Assembly (NCBI GenBank): GCA_023955335.1 | Contig: JAGSGF010000012.1 | Location: forward strand, 1 to 64,000 | From: Yoonia sp. | GTDB lineage: Bacteria; Pseudomonadota; Alphaproteobacteria; Rhodobacterales; Rhodobacteraceae | Direction: 5' to 3' | DNA: 64,000 bases | Shown: positions 8,230-15,487 of the stretch, piece by piece | Numbering within the stretch: the first letter of the stretch is position 1 | Layout: each line of letters begins with the position of its first letter | Made by a program: the position numbers and the translations under genes | The notes under the pieces: generated by a model | What the model saw: the letters and a program-made list of their open reading frames with translations, nothing else | Told to the model about the DNA's origin: nothing | Database searches by the model: none

Positions 8230-9104
8230 CCCAAGCCGCCCGCGTGGGGCACTTGGCGATGCTGCTGTTTTCGGTTCTGATTGCAGGATCGTTTGCGCTC
8301 GGCGTGTTGGCCGCCAATGATATTGCCCCGATGGCCCTAAATGCGGTTCGGTTCTGGATCGCTGCGGCGATTATTGGTGCGATTGTAATGGTTGGTGGGG
8401 GAGTGCCGCGTGCAGCGCTGGCCGCCCCTTGGCGCTATCTGGTGTTGGCTGCCGTGTTCACACTCTATTTCGTGCTGATGTTCGAGGGGCTGAAGACGGC
8501 CCCATCCGTCAGTGCCGCCGCCGTGTTTACCCTGACCCCGGTGCTGACGGCAGGGTTCGGTTGGGTGTTGCTCGGGCAAGGGGTCACGCCCCGTATTGCA
8601 TTTGCGTTGACCATTGGCGCGCTGGGCGCGTTATGGGTGATTTTCCGCGCCGACCTGCAAGCAATTTTGCGGTTTGATGTCGGGCGCGGCGAACTGATCT
8701 ACTTTGTGGGGTGCATTAGCCATTCGGTGTATACCCCATTGGTCCGCAAGTTGAACCGTGGTGAAAGCGTGCCGGTGTTTACATTTGGCACGCTCGCCGC
8801 AGGGGCTGTTTTGCTGACCATTGTGGGCTGGTCTGATATTGTGTCGACCCCGTGGCGGGCATTGCCGTCAGTGGTTTGGGTGACCATTCTTTACACAGCG
8901 GTCTTTGCGAGTGCGGCGACCTTTGCCTTACTCCAAATTGCGACACTGCGCCTGCCATCGTCCAAAGTGATGGCCTATACATATCTGACCCCCGCATGGG
9001 TGATTGTTTGGAATGTAGGGCTTGGGGCAGCGTTGCCCCCACTCACCATGGGACTTGGCGTCGGGATGACGATTGTCGCGTTGGTTTTGTTATTGCGTGA
9101 CTAG
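8226..9104 (+). CDS. EamA/DMT family transporter
   Basis: A 292-residue inner-membrane protein with about ten hydrophobic segments arranged as two repeats, as in drug/metabolite exporters of the EamA family. Typical family segments are visible: a first helix with FSVLIAGSFALGVLAANDIAPM followed by LNAVRFWIAAAIIGAI, then the junction GLKTAPSVSAAAVFTLTPVL, and in the second half TLRLPSSKVMAYTYLTPAWV. It is translationally coupled to the LysR gene upstream. The substrate cannot be told from sequence; relatives export amino acids or metabolites. Its stop at 9104 overlaps the end of the convergent ArsR gene by 4 bases. Confidence 0.9.
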   Translation: MTQAARVGHLAMLLFSVLIAGSFALGVLAANDIAPMALNAVRFWIAAAIIGAIVMVGGGVPRAALAAPWRYLVLAAVFTLYFVLMFEGLKTAPSVSAAAVFTLTPVLTAGFGWVLLGQGVTPRIAFALTIGALGALWVIFRADLQAILRFDVGRGELIYFVGCISHSVYTPLVRKLNRGESVPVFTFGTLAAGAVLLTIVGWSDIVSTPWRALPSVVWVTILYTAVFASAATFALLQIATLRLPSSKVMAYTYLTPAWVIVWNVGLGAALPPLTMGLGVGMTIVALVLLLRD

Positions 9105-9445
9105 GGCGCGAGCTCTTGCGTCAAAAACGCCTCAAATGCGTCCAGATCAATGGCGTCCATCTGGCCGAACCCTTGCATCCACGCCGATGCGCCGCGCAGG
9201 GCGTCCGGTTCAAGCTTGCACCATTTGACCCGTCCGCGCTTTTCTTGGGACACAAGGCCGGCTGCTGCCAACACGCCAAGATGCTTGGAAATCGCGGCCA
9301 GTGACATCGCGAATGGCTCGGCCACATCGGTGACGGCCATATCGTCTTCCAGTAGCATCGCAAGGATCGCGCGGCGCGTGGGGTCGGCCAGTGCCGCAAA
9401 GGTGGTATCAAGTTTATCAGCCATACTTGCGATTAAGCGGTCCAT
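9101..9445 (-). CDS. ArsR/SmtB family winged-helix regulator
   Basis: A small repressor of about 114 residues with LDTTFAALADPTRRAILAML at the start of the DNA-binding domain, a recognition region AVTDVAEPFAMSLAAISKHL and the wing GLVSQEKRGRVKWCKLEPDA. The classical ArsR/SmtB metal-binding cysteine pair is absent, so it is unlikely to be a metal sensor; it resembles the subgroup usually paired with SRPBCC proteins, although no such partner is adjacent. The start is uncertain between ATG 9445 and ATG 9424 (MADKLDTTF). A perfect 16-bp palindrome lies 10 bases upstream of 9445 and probably serves for autoregulation. Confidence 0.88.
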   Translation of the reverse strand: MDRLIASMADKLDTTFAALADPTRRAILAMLLEDDMAVTDVAEPFAMSLAAISKHLGVLAAAGLVSQEKRGRVKWCKLEPDALRGASAWMQGFGQMDAIDLDAFEAFLTQELAP

Positions 9446-9455
9446 GTATGAAACG

Positions 9456-9471
9456 TCAACCAATTGGTTGA
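9456..9471. promoter_or_regulatory. perfect palindrome, candidate ArsR operator
   Basis: TCAACCAATTGGTTGA is a perfect 16-bp inverted repeat placed 10 bases before the first ATG of the ArsR gene. Size, symmetry and position fit a dimeric winged-helix repressor binding its own promoter. Binding has not been shown. Confidence 0.65.
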
Positions 9472-9514
9472 ATGTCGTGCGGCGTAGTATTGGCGACCCT
9501 ATCTGCAACGATCC

Positions 9515-9538
9515 GCCTCGCTTTTTCCAAAATACTCA
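9515..9538 (+). repeat. dispersed intergenic motif, copy A
   Basis: Contains CTCGCTTTTTCCAAAATACT in the gap between the ArsR and atpI genes. Near-identical stretches occur at 20385-20409 (opposite strand) and 55465-55488. None is inside a gene. Confidence 0.6.
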
Positions 9539-9573
9539 TATAAAACAACGGGATAAACAGGCGATACGCTTGC

Positions 9574-9602
9574 TTGACTCCTTACCCTCTGCATCCTAGT
9601 TA
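9574..9602 (+). promoter_or_regulatory. candidate sigma-70 promoter of the F0 ATP synthase operon
   Basis: TTGACT at 9574-9579 and TAGTTA at 9597-9602 are separated by 17 bases, 30 bases before the atpI start. This is the only good -35/-10 pair in the gap. Confidence 0.5.
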
Positions 9603-9632
9603 CTGCCTAACTCTTTGAGGGGACACAAACCT

Positions 9633-9983
9633 ATGTCTGACCCGCATTTGGCCGACGATCGCAAAGCTCGCCTTCAGGCGCTTGATGCGAAATTGGCGGC
9701 CAAGAAGGCGCCGGAACAGGTTAAGGACCATTCAGAGGAGCACTATAGTCAGGCACAGCTTGCTTGGCGGATGGTGATAGAGCTTGTAGCCGGTCTTGGG
9801 ATCGGTTTTGGCATCGGATACGGACTGGATACCCTTTTTGGGACCATGCCGATTTTCTTGGTGTTGTTTGTTTTCTTTGGCCTCGCGGCTGGTGTTAAAA
9901 CCATGATGCGGTCGGCCAATGAAGTTCAGAGAAAACAGTTGGCCGCGGCCAGCAAAGACGAGGGTGACACACGTGGCGACTGA
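9633..9983 (+). CDS. atpI: ATP synthase accessory protein AtpI
   Basis: Small accessory protein thought to help assemble the c-ring of the F0 sector. The 116-residue protein has a charged N-terminal half ([20 protein letters not shown]) and two hydrophobic helices: one beginning [20 protein letters not shown] and one [20 protein letters not shown]. The ATG at 9633 with GAGGGGA upstream was chosen over an in-frame start at 9615 that adds MRGHKP. It leads the F0 operon, and its end overlaps the GTG start of atpB by 11 bases. This atpI-B-E-X-F order, split from the F1 genes, is standard in Rhodobacteraceae. Confidence 0.92.
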   Translation: MSDPHLADDRKARLQALDAKLAAKKAPEQVKDHSEEHYSQAQLAWRMVIELVAGLGIGFGIGYGLDTLFGTMPIFLVLFVFFGLAAGVKTMMRSANEVQRKQLAAASKDEGDTRGD

Positions 9984-10731
9984 AACTGACGCACATTCCG
10001 AAGGCGGGCTCGTCTTTCATCCACTTGACCAGTTTATCGTCAAGCCGTTGTTCGGTGATGGTGCTGTAAGCTGGTACACACCAACAAACATCACGCTGTG
10101 GATGGCTATTGCCGTTCTTGCGATCTTCTTGGTTTTTGTTGTCGGGTCCCGCGGTCGCGCGATAATCCCGACACGGATGCAGTCCATCGGCGAGTTGATC
10201 TACGGTTTCATCTATAAGATGGTCGAAGACGTCACTGGCAAAGATGGCGTTAAGTATTTCCCCTACATTATGACACTGTTCGTGTTTATTTTGTTTGCAA
10301 ACTATTTGGCCCTGCTGCCAATGTCCTATTCGGCCACATCCATGATTGCCGTGACCGCGGTGCTTGGTTTTGGTGTGTTCATCTGTGTGACGATCCTTGG
10401 TTTTGTGCTGCATGGCACAAAGTTTCTGGGTTTGTTCTGGATGTCCGATGCGCCTGCGATCTTGCGTCCAATTATCGCAATCATCGAGGTTATCTCTTAC
10501 TTCGTGCGCCCTGTGTCCCACTCCATTCGTTTGGCGGGTAACATCATGGCGGGCCACGCAGTTATCAAAGTTTTCGCAGGCTTCGCAGCTTTGACGTTGG
10601 TGTCCCCCGTGGCGATCCTCGGCATTGTTGCGATTTATGGTCTCGAGGTCCTCGTGGCCGGGATCCAAGCCTACGTATTCACCATTCTAACCTGTGTGTA
10701 CCTCAAGGATGCGCTGCATCCCGGGCACTAA
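9973..10731 (+). CDS. atpB: F0F1 ATP synthase subunit a
   Basis: Membrane stator subunit that provides the two proton half-channels facing the c-ring. The 252-residue protein has several membrane helices and the essential arginine in [20 protein letters not shown]. The start is set at GTG 9973, giving an N-terminus of [20 protein letters not shown], which matches the family; a longer reading from 9919 would lie mostly inside atpI and looks artificial. The start lies within the last codons of atpI, indicating coupling. It is followed 46 bases later by atpE. Confidence 0.95.
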   Translation: MATETDAHSEGGLVFHPLDQFIVKPLFGDGAVSWYTPTNITLWMAIAVLAIFLVFVVGSRGRAIIPTRMQSIGELIYGFIYKMVEDVTGKDGVKYFPYIMTLFVFILFANYLALLPMSYSATSMIAVTAVLGFGVFICVTILGFVLHGTKFLGLFWMSDAPAILRPIIAIIEVISYFVRPVSHSIRLAGNIMAGHAVIKVFAGFAALTLVSPVAILGIVAIYGLEVLVAGIQAYVFTILTCVYLKDALHPGH

Positions 10732-10777
10732 GGTCTGATATCTAACTACTCAACTTCCAATCGTAAGGAGAATTCAC

Positions 10778-11002
10778 ATGGAAGGCGAACTCGCACACAT
10801 CGGCGCCGGTCTGGCTGCAATCGGTTCTGGCGCAGCTGCAATCGGTGTTGGTACCGTTGCAGGCAACTACCTCGCAGGCGCATTGCGCAACCCATCCGCT
10901 GCTGCTTCGCAGACAGCAACACTGTTCATCGGTTTGGCATTCGCCGAAGCATTGGGGATCTTCGCGTTCCTCGTATCGCTTCTGCTGATGTTCGCTGTTT
11001 AA
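10778..11002 (+). CDS. atpE: F0F1 ATP synthase subunit c
   Basis: Proteolipid forming the rotating c-ring. The 74-residue protein is a two-helix hairpin: an N-terminal glycine/alanine helix ([20 protein letters not shown]), the polar loop ALRNPSAAA and a second helix carrying the proton-binding glutamate in [12 protein letters not shown]. An AAGGAG ribosome-binding site sits 8 bases before the ATG. A strong 11-bp hairpin follows the stop, consistent with separate control of c-subunit message abundance. Confidence 0.98.
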   Translation: MEGELAHIGAGLAAIGSGAAAIGVGTVAGNYLAGALRNPSAAASQTATLFIGLAFAEALGIFAFLVSLLLMFAV

Positions 11003-11025
11003 GAACAACACGAAAATCCTTACGT

Positions 11026-11054
11026 CTGGCTGGGCATGTTACGTGCCCAGCCAG
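11026..11054 (+). promoter_or_regulatory. 11-bp hairpin downstream of atpE
   Basis: CTGGCTGGGCA pairs perfectly with TGCCCAGCCAG across a 7-base loop, 23 bases after the atpE stop, and is followed by TAACTTT rather than a full U-run. It would act as an mRNA 3' stabiliser or partial terminator, favouring many c subunits per b and b'. Confidence 0.65.
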
Positions 11055-11082
11055 TAACTTTACAAGGTGATCGGGGGCCATC

Positions 11083-11631
11083 ATGGCAACTCAAACTACT
11101 GAAATAGCAGTCGGTGCTTGTGTCGATGCAGGGGGCTCTGCCCTTGGTATGCCACAACTTTGTGCTGGCTGGATGGGCAATCAGGTCGCTTGGCTTGTTG
11201 TCTCACTTATCGTGATCTACCTGATCCTTAGCCGTATTGCGCTGCCCCGTATTGGTGCAGTGCTGGCCGAACGGTCTGGCACCATCACGAACGATATTGC
11301 CGCAGCAGAAGAGCTGAAGCAAAAAGCGGTTGAAGCCGAGGCTGCATACGAGCAGGCCTTAACAGATGCCCGCGTTCAGGCCGCTGCGATTATCGCAGAT
11401 GCCAAAGCAGAAATTCAGGCGGATCTGGATGTTGAGCTTGCAAAAGCAGACGCACAGATTTCAGCCAAAGCCGCCGAAGGCGAAAAAGCGATTGCCGCTA
11501 TTCGTGATGGCGCGGTTAAATCCGTCACGGCCGTTGCCAAAGACACTGCAAAAGAGCTGGTTTCAGCACTTGGCGGGTCGGCAGATGCCAAGACGATCAC
11601 AGCAGCCGTGTCCGCACGGATGAAGGGATAA
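11083..11631 (+). CDS. F0F1 ATP synthase subunit b' (AtpX)
   Basis: Second peripheral-stalk subunit, found in photosynthetic bacteria and alphaproteobacteria, which pairs with subunit b to hold F1 against rotation. The 182-residue protein has one membrane helix at about residues 34-54 ([20 protein letters not shown]) followed by a long charged amphipathic helix of 110 residues rich in Ala, Glu and Lys, as expected for the stalk. The N-terminal 30 residues (including [20 protein letters not shown]) are extra-membrane. It lies between atpE and atpF, six bases before atpF. It is often annotated as atpG or atpX. Confidence 0.93.
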   Translation: MATQTTEIAVGACVDAGGSALGMPQLCAGWMGNQVAWLVVSLIVIYLILSRIALPRIGAVLAERSGTITNDIAAAEELKQKAVEAEAAYEQALTDARVQAAAIIADAKAEIQADLDVELAKADAQISAKAAEGEKAIAAIRDGAVKSVTAVAKDTAKELVSALGGSADAKTITAAVSARMKG

Positions 11632-11636
11632 GCACT

Positions 11637-12197
11637 ATGAACAAGTTTACGTGCGCCGCCCTCCTGTCCGTCGCAGCATCCCCCGCGTTTGCTGCAAGCG
11701 GCCCTTTCATCTCGCTTAAGAACACAAACTTTGTCGTTCTGGTCGCGTTCCTGATTTTTGTTGGCATCCTGATCTATTACAAGGTGCCGTCCAAGATTGG
11801 AGACATGCTGGACGGTCGTTCAGCTGCCATTAAAACAGAGTTGAATGAAGCCAAGGCACTGCGCGAAGAAGCCCAGTCATTGCTGGCCTCTTACGAGCGC
11901 AAGCAAAAAGATGTTCAAGAACAAGCTGACCGTATCGTGGCCAGCGCCAAGGAAGAGGCCGCAAACGCTGCGACCGCTGCCAAGGCCGATATTGCTGCGT
12001 CTATTACGCGTCGTCTGACTGCTGCCGTTGAGCAGATTGCGAGCGCCGAAGCCTCTGCCGTGAAAGCGGTCAAGGATCAGGCCGTTGTGGTTGCGATTGG
12101 TGCTGCGCGCGACGTTATTGCCGCGCAAATGGATGCAAAGTCATCCCAAGCGTTGGTTGATGAAGCGATTGCTGCGGTTGAAGCGAAGCTTCACTAA
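11637..12197 (+). CDS. atpF: F0F1 ATP synthase subunit b
   Basis: Peripheral-stalk subunit of 186 residues. The first 20 residues (MNKFTCAALLSVAASPAFAA) look like a cleavable signal peptide, a feature seen in rhodobacterial subunit b; a membrane helix follows (FVVLVAFLIFVGILIYY, about residues 31-48), then a long helical stalk with VPSKIGDMLDGRSAAIKTEL at its base. It closes the F0 operon and is followed after 35 bases by a strong intrinsic terminator. The F1 genes must lie elsewhere. Confidence 0.94.
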   Translation: MNKFTCAALLSVAASPAFAASGPFISLKNTNFVVLVAFLIFVGILIYYKVPSKIGDMLDGRSAAIKTELNEAKALREEAQSLLASYERKQKDVQEQADRIVASAKEEAANAATAAKADIAASITRRLTAAVEQIASAEASAVKAVKDQAVVVAIGAARDVIAAQMDAKSSQALVDEAIAAVEAKLH

Positions 12198-12232
12198 ATA
12201 AAATGCCACAGGCTGATGCCTATGGTGCCACA

Positions 12233-12264
12233 AAAGCCCATCGCAATTGCGGTGGGCTTTTTGC
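12233..12264 (+). terminator. intrinsic terminator of the F0 operon
   Basis: AAAGCCCATCGC, a 4-base loop and GCGGTGGGCTTT form a 12-bp stem with a single wobble pair, followed by TTTGCATTT. The leading A-run makes it usable on the minus strand too, where the convergent GntR gene ends at 12267. Confidence 0.88.
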
Positions 12265-12266
12265 AT

Positions 12267-13037
12267 TTAGGACCGTCTGCTGTCGTGGTCTAACCGCTTT
12301 TGCGCAAACACTTCATTGCGGTCCGCCCTTTGCTGATCTGAAAGCGCGTTTTCTACGAATGTCAGGTGTGCTTCGATTGCGGCACGTGCTCCGGCTGGGT
12401 TTCGGTTTTGGAGGGCGTCATTAATCGCCCTGTGTTGATCCAAAAGTGTGTCCCGCGTGGTCCGCTGTTTGAACATGACGGACCGATTATAGAACACCCC
12501 TTCGCGCAACAGATCATACATCGACCGCATCATATGCAGCATGACGATGTTATGGCTCGCCTCGATAATCGCCAGATGAAAGTCTGCGTCGAGGCGCGCT
12601 TCGCCGCTTGGGTCCCGCTTGGTTTGGGCCTGTACCATTTTCTCGAAGATTGCGTTGATCACCTTGAGATCAGTATCAGACCCAAGCCGCGCGGCCCGCT
12701 CTGCTGCCAAGCCCTCCATGTCACGCCGAAAACTGATGTAGTCGAACACCGCCTCGTCATGGGTCGCGAACAGCGTCACAAGCGCGGGCGAGAATGTGTG
12801 CCCCAATACATCGGCCACAAATACCCCAGCCCCCGCTTTGCTGGTCAGTAGCCCGCGTTCCTGCAGATCGGCCAGTGCATCACGCAAAGACGGGCGAGAC
12901 ACGCCCATTCGGTCGCTAAGCTCTCGCTCGGACGGCAGCCGTTCACCGGGGCGCAGGATCCCACGCAGGATCAACCCTTCGATTTGGCGGACGACACCAG
13001 CGGATAGTTTTTCTTGGGCGACGGGTTCAAATGGCAT
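12267..13037 (-). CDS. GntR/FadR family regulator (FCD domain), candidate GlcC/LldR-type
   Basis: A 256-residue regulator with an N-terminal winged helix-turn-helix (RPGERLPSERELSDRMGVSR, then PSLRDALADLQERGLLTSKA) and a C-terminal all-helical FCD ligand-binding domain, in which ARLDADFHLAIIEASHN and LLDQHRAINDALQ supply the aspartate and histidines that usually bind a metal and a carboxylate ligand. This subfamily (FadR group: PdhR, LldR, GlcC) responds to pyruvate, lactate or glycolate. Its own promoter has two ATTGGTAA boxes 9 bp apart, and the distant glcD promoter has TTGGT boxes with the same 9-bp spacing, so I infer that it controls itself and glcDEF. Confidence 0.88.
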   Translation of the reverse strand: MPFEPVAQEKLSAGVVRQIEGLILRGILRPGERLPSERELSDRMGVSRPSLRDALADLQERGLLTSKAGAGVFVADVLGHTFSPALVTLFATHDEAVFDYISFRRDMEGLAAERAARLGSDTDLKVINAIFEKMVQAQTKRDPSGEARLDADFHLAIIEASHNIVMLHMMRSMYDLLREGVFYNRSVMFKQRTTRDTLLDQHRAINDALQNRNPAGARAAIEAHLTFVENALSDQQRADRNEVFAQKRLDHDSRRS

Positions 13038-13057
13038 GGACTGACCTGTGAAGTAAT

Positions 13058-13075
13058 ATTGGTAATATTGGTAAG
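13058..13075 (-). promoter_or_regulatory. tandem ATTGGTAA boxes upstream of the GntR gene
   Basis: Two direct copies of ATTGGTAA (13058-13065 and 13067-13074) with a 9-bp period lie 20-38 bases before the ATG. They resemble half-sites of the PdhR/LldR class (TTGGTNNNACCAA), and the 9-bp arrangement recurs at the glcD promoter. Confidence 0.6.
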
Positions 13076-13106
13076 ATTGTATGACCAGAGAGCCGTGGCA
13101 TCAATG

Positions 13107-13136
13107 AAAAAGGGGCCACCCGCCGGCAGCCCCTTT
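13107..13136 (-). terminator. intrinsic terminator after the OmpA-like lipoprotein gene
   Basis: On the minus strand AAAGGGGC pairs with GCCCCTTT across a 12-base loop and ends in a run of five U. It lies 24 bases beyond the stop codon of the OmpA-like gene. Confidence 0.8.
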
Positions 13137-13159
13137 GATCCGTCCAAAAGTATCCGGAT

Positions 13160-13828
13160 TTAGTTTGGTGTGATGATGATTTCAACGCGCCGGTTTTGCT
13201 GACGACCCTCAGATGTTTGGTTGGTTGCCACAGGTGCATCTTCGCCGCGCCCAATGGACCGGATCCGTGTTGGCGATACGCCTGCATTGATCAGAACGGA
13301 CGCCACAGACTGCGCACGTCGCTGTGACAGGTCAAAGTTGAACGCTGCATCGCCGACGTTGTCGGTGTGGCCGACCACGTTCACGGTCGTGTCCGGATAG
13401 CGGTTGATCGATGCGGCCAGCGTGGACAAGCTTGACTGAGACGCTGCAGAAACCGTGGTCGAGTTGGTCGCAAACAGGATGTCCTGTGGCAGTGTCACAA
13501 TAAGGTTTTGCCCGTTGTTGATGATGCCAATGTTCCCGCCCATTTGTGCGCGAAGCTCTTCCTCTTGGCGATCCAAAGCATTGCCGATCCCGACGCCGAT
13601 AAGTCCGCCTAAAACCGCGCCGCGCGCCGCGTTCTGGCGCCGCTCTGTTGCGGTGTCTGCCGAGATGATACCAGCAAGCGCACCGAGTCCTGCGCCGATT
13701 GCTGCGCCGTTGCGGGCTTTCAGGTTATCGTTTGGACCGCCTTGGTCTGCACATGCTGTCACGAAGACCAATGCGCCAGTGGCGATCATGGTTGGGAATT
13801 TCATCATAGTCATCTTTTTGGTTTCCAT
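13160..13828 (-). CDS. OmpA family lipoprotein with glycine-zipper region (YiaD-like)
   Basis: A 222-residue envelope protein. A signal peptide ends in the lipobox FVTAC, so it is likely a lipoprotein anchored after the cysteine near residue 26. Residues 40-90 are glycine-rich (AAIGAGLGALAGII, GAVLGGLIGVGIGNAL), a glycine-zipper region as in YiaD/SlyB-like proteins. The C-terminal OmpA domain (from about residue 105) carries the peptidoglycan-binding pattern VNVVGHTDNVGDAAFNFDLS, then RRAQSVASVL, and ends QQNRRVEIIITPN. It probably links the outer membrane to peptidoglycan. Starts at residues 1, 6, 8 or 9 are possible; none has a clear ribosome-binding site. Confidence 0.9.
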   Translation of the reverse strand: METKKMTMMKFPTMIATGALVFVTACADQGGPNDNLKARNGAAIGAGLGALAGIISADTATERRQNAARGAVLGGLIGVGIGNALDRQEEELRAQMGGNIGIINNGQNLIVTLPQDILFATNSTTVSAASQSSLSTLAASINRYPDTTVNVVGHTDNVGDAAFNFDLSQRRAQSVASVLINAGVSPTRIRSIGRGEDAPVATNQTSEGRQQNRRVEIIITPN

Positions 13829-13939
13829 TGAAATTGGGGACGCCGAATCTGCCCTGTGTGGATAACCCCAAGTGTGCGCTAAGCCGCGTTGATATCCAAT
13901 AACCGATCAGACAAGCGCGGATTTCCGCTGTTTTTGGCC

Positions 13940-14779
13940 TTAGACCGGGCCGTCGACCCGGGCGGATTCCCACGCAAGCAGGGCCCGTTTCACAGGCAGT
14001 CCCCAGTGGTACCCCCCAAGCTCGCCGGATTTGCGAAGCGCCCGATGGCAAGGGATCAGCAGGCTGACCGGATTGCGCCCCACGGCAGTGCCCACAGCGC
14101 GAACCGCTTTGGGTCTGCCGATGGACTGCGCGATTTCGGAATAGGTGGTGACGTGGCCGGATGGTATCCGCAACAAGGCCTCCCAGACCTGGAGCTGAAA
14201 CGGCGCGCCGATCATGTGCAGGGCGGTGTCGCCAGACAGGCCCAGAGCCGCTTGGGTCCAAGCTGCAATGGCATCAGGATTGTCGACATAGGTCGCTTTC
14301 GGCCAACGCGCTTTCAGGTCAGCCATGGCAACGTCCGCCCCGTATTCGGCAGAGAATGCCAAGCCACAAAGCCCCCGGTCGGTACCCATGGAAAGGGCCG
14401 GTCCAAAGGCACTGTCGAACCAACCAAAGTTGATCGTGAGCCCGTCGCCTGCGCGTGCAAAGTCACCGGGGCTCATCGCCTCCCATTTCACAAACAGATC
14501 ATGCAGACGCCCAGAACCGGATAGGCCAATCGCGCCTGCCGTTTCCAAGGTCGTGAACCGGTCGCGTAGCAGGGTTTTCGCGTGATCCAATGTCAAGTAT
14601 TGCTGATACCGCTTTGGCGAGATTCCGACCCACTGCGTGAACAGACGCTGAAAATGCGCAGGGCTCATGTCCATATGGGCTGCCATGGCGTCCAGAGACA
14701 CCGGCCCGCCCGTCGCCCCATCGATGTAATCGATGGCCCGACGCATGACCGCGAAATGATATGCTTTTTGGTGTTCCAT
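13940..14779 (-). CDS. AraC-domain / methylated-DNA-protein cysteine methyltransferase fusion (Ada-like)
   Basis: A 279-residue fusion. Residues 10-95 form an AraC-type helix-turn-helix (PVSLDAMAAHMDMSPAHFQR, LFTQWVGISPKRYQQYLTLD), and the C-terminal domain is an O6-alkylguanine-DNA alkyltransferase with IPSGHVTTYSEIAQSIG, NPVSLLIPCHRALR (the PCHR acceptor cysteine) and GGYHWGLPVKRALL. The N-terminal Ada zinc/phosphotriester domain is missing, so it is not a complete Ada sensor; direct repair of O6-methylguanine remains likely, and the HTH may give self-control. The frame stays open far upstream across nth, but the ATG at 14779 gives the family start; no strong ribosome-binding site is seen. 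It is divergent from nth. Confidence 0.9.
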   Translation of the reverse strand: MEHQKAYHFAVMRRAIDYIDGATGGPVSLDAMAAHMDMSPAHFQRLFTQWVGISPKRYQQYLTLDHAKTLLRDRFTTLETAGAIGLSGSGRLHDLFVKWEAMSPGDFARAGDGLTINFGWFDSAFGPALSMGTDRGLCGLAFSAEYGADVAMADLKARWPKATYVDNPDAIAAWTQAALGLSGDTALHMIGAPFQLQVWEALLRIPSGHVTTYSEIAQSIGRPKAVRAVGTAVGRNPVSLLIPCHRALRKSGELGGYHWGLPVKRALLAWESARVDGPV

Positions 14780-14842
14780 ACTTGTCACGATAGTCCAACG
14801 CAGGCGTTGTGGGCGACCCGAAAATTGCGCATAGTTTGCCCT

Positions 14843-15487
14843 ATGGTAAAACAACTTGATTATCACACGATCCGCGAAATCTTTGGCCGCTTCCACGAGG
14901 CAGAAGCAGAACCCAAGGGCGAACTGGAACACGTCAACGTCTATACGCTTTGCGTGGCAGTGGCGCTGTCCGCGCAGGCGACCGATGCAGGCGTGAACAA
15001 AGCCACGCGTGGTCTGTTTGCGGTGGCTGATACACCTCAAAAAATGCTTGATCTGGGTCTTGAGGGCGTGACTGAGCATATTAAAACAATCGGGCTGTTC
15101 CGCCAAAAGGCAAAGAACGTCATGAAGATGTCCCAGATTTTGGTCGATGAGTTCGACGGTGTTGTGCCCAATTCGCGTGCAGCATTGCAGTCGCTCCCGG
15201 GGGTTGGCCGCAAAACCGCCAATGTCGTGTTGAACATGTGGTGGGGGCAGCCCGCCCAAGCAGTCGACACCCATATTTTTCGTGTCGGCAATCGGTCTGG
15301 CATTGCAGTGGGCAAAGACGTTGATGTTGTTGAACGTGCGGTCGAAGATCACATTCCCGCCGACTATCAATTGCACGCCCACCACTGGCTAATCTTGCAT
15401 GGTCGGTATACCTGCGTCTCGAGAAAACCCAAATGCGCGGCGTGTCTGATCCGCGATCTCTGCATGTATGAGGATAAGAACTTATGA
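14843..15487 (+). CDS. nth: endonuclease III
   Basis: Bifunctional DNA glycosylase/AP lyase that removes oxidised pyrimidines in base excision repair. The 214-residue protein has the helix-hairpin-helix LPGVGRKTANVVLN with the catalytic lysine, VDTHIFRVGNRSG with the catalytic aspartate, and the C-terminal [4Fe-4S] ligand set CVSRKPKCAACLIRDLC (Cys-X6-Cys-X2-Cys-X5-Cys). The start was set at ATG 14843; a longer open frame back to 14582 overlaps the divergent Ada-like gene and has no family match. Its last four bases overlap the start of the PfkB kinase gene. Confidence 0.97.
   Translation: MVKQLDYHTIREIFGRFHEAEAEPKGELEHVNVYTLCVAVALSAQATDAGVNKATRGLFAVADTPQKMLDLGLEGVTEHIKTIGLFRQKAKNVMKMSQILVDEFDGVVPNSRAALQSLPGVGRKTANVVLNMWWGQPAQAVDTHIFRVGNRSGIAVGKDVDVVERAVEDHIPADYQLHAHHWLILHGRYTCVSRKPKCAACLIRDLCMYEDKNL

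Noticed and set aside
14780-15385. Upstream extension of the AraC-MGMT frame to 481 codons
   Set aside because: The extra 202 codons run antisense through nth, which is a clear gene, and have no homology pattern; the protein starts naturally at 14779.
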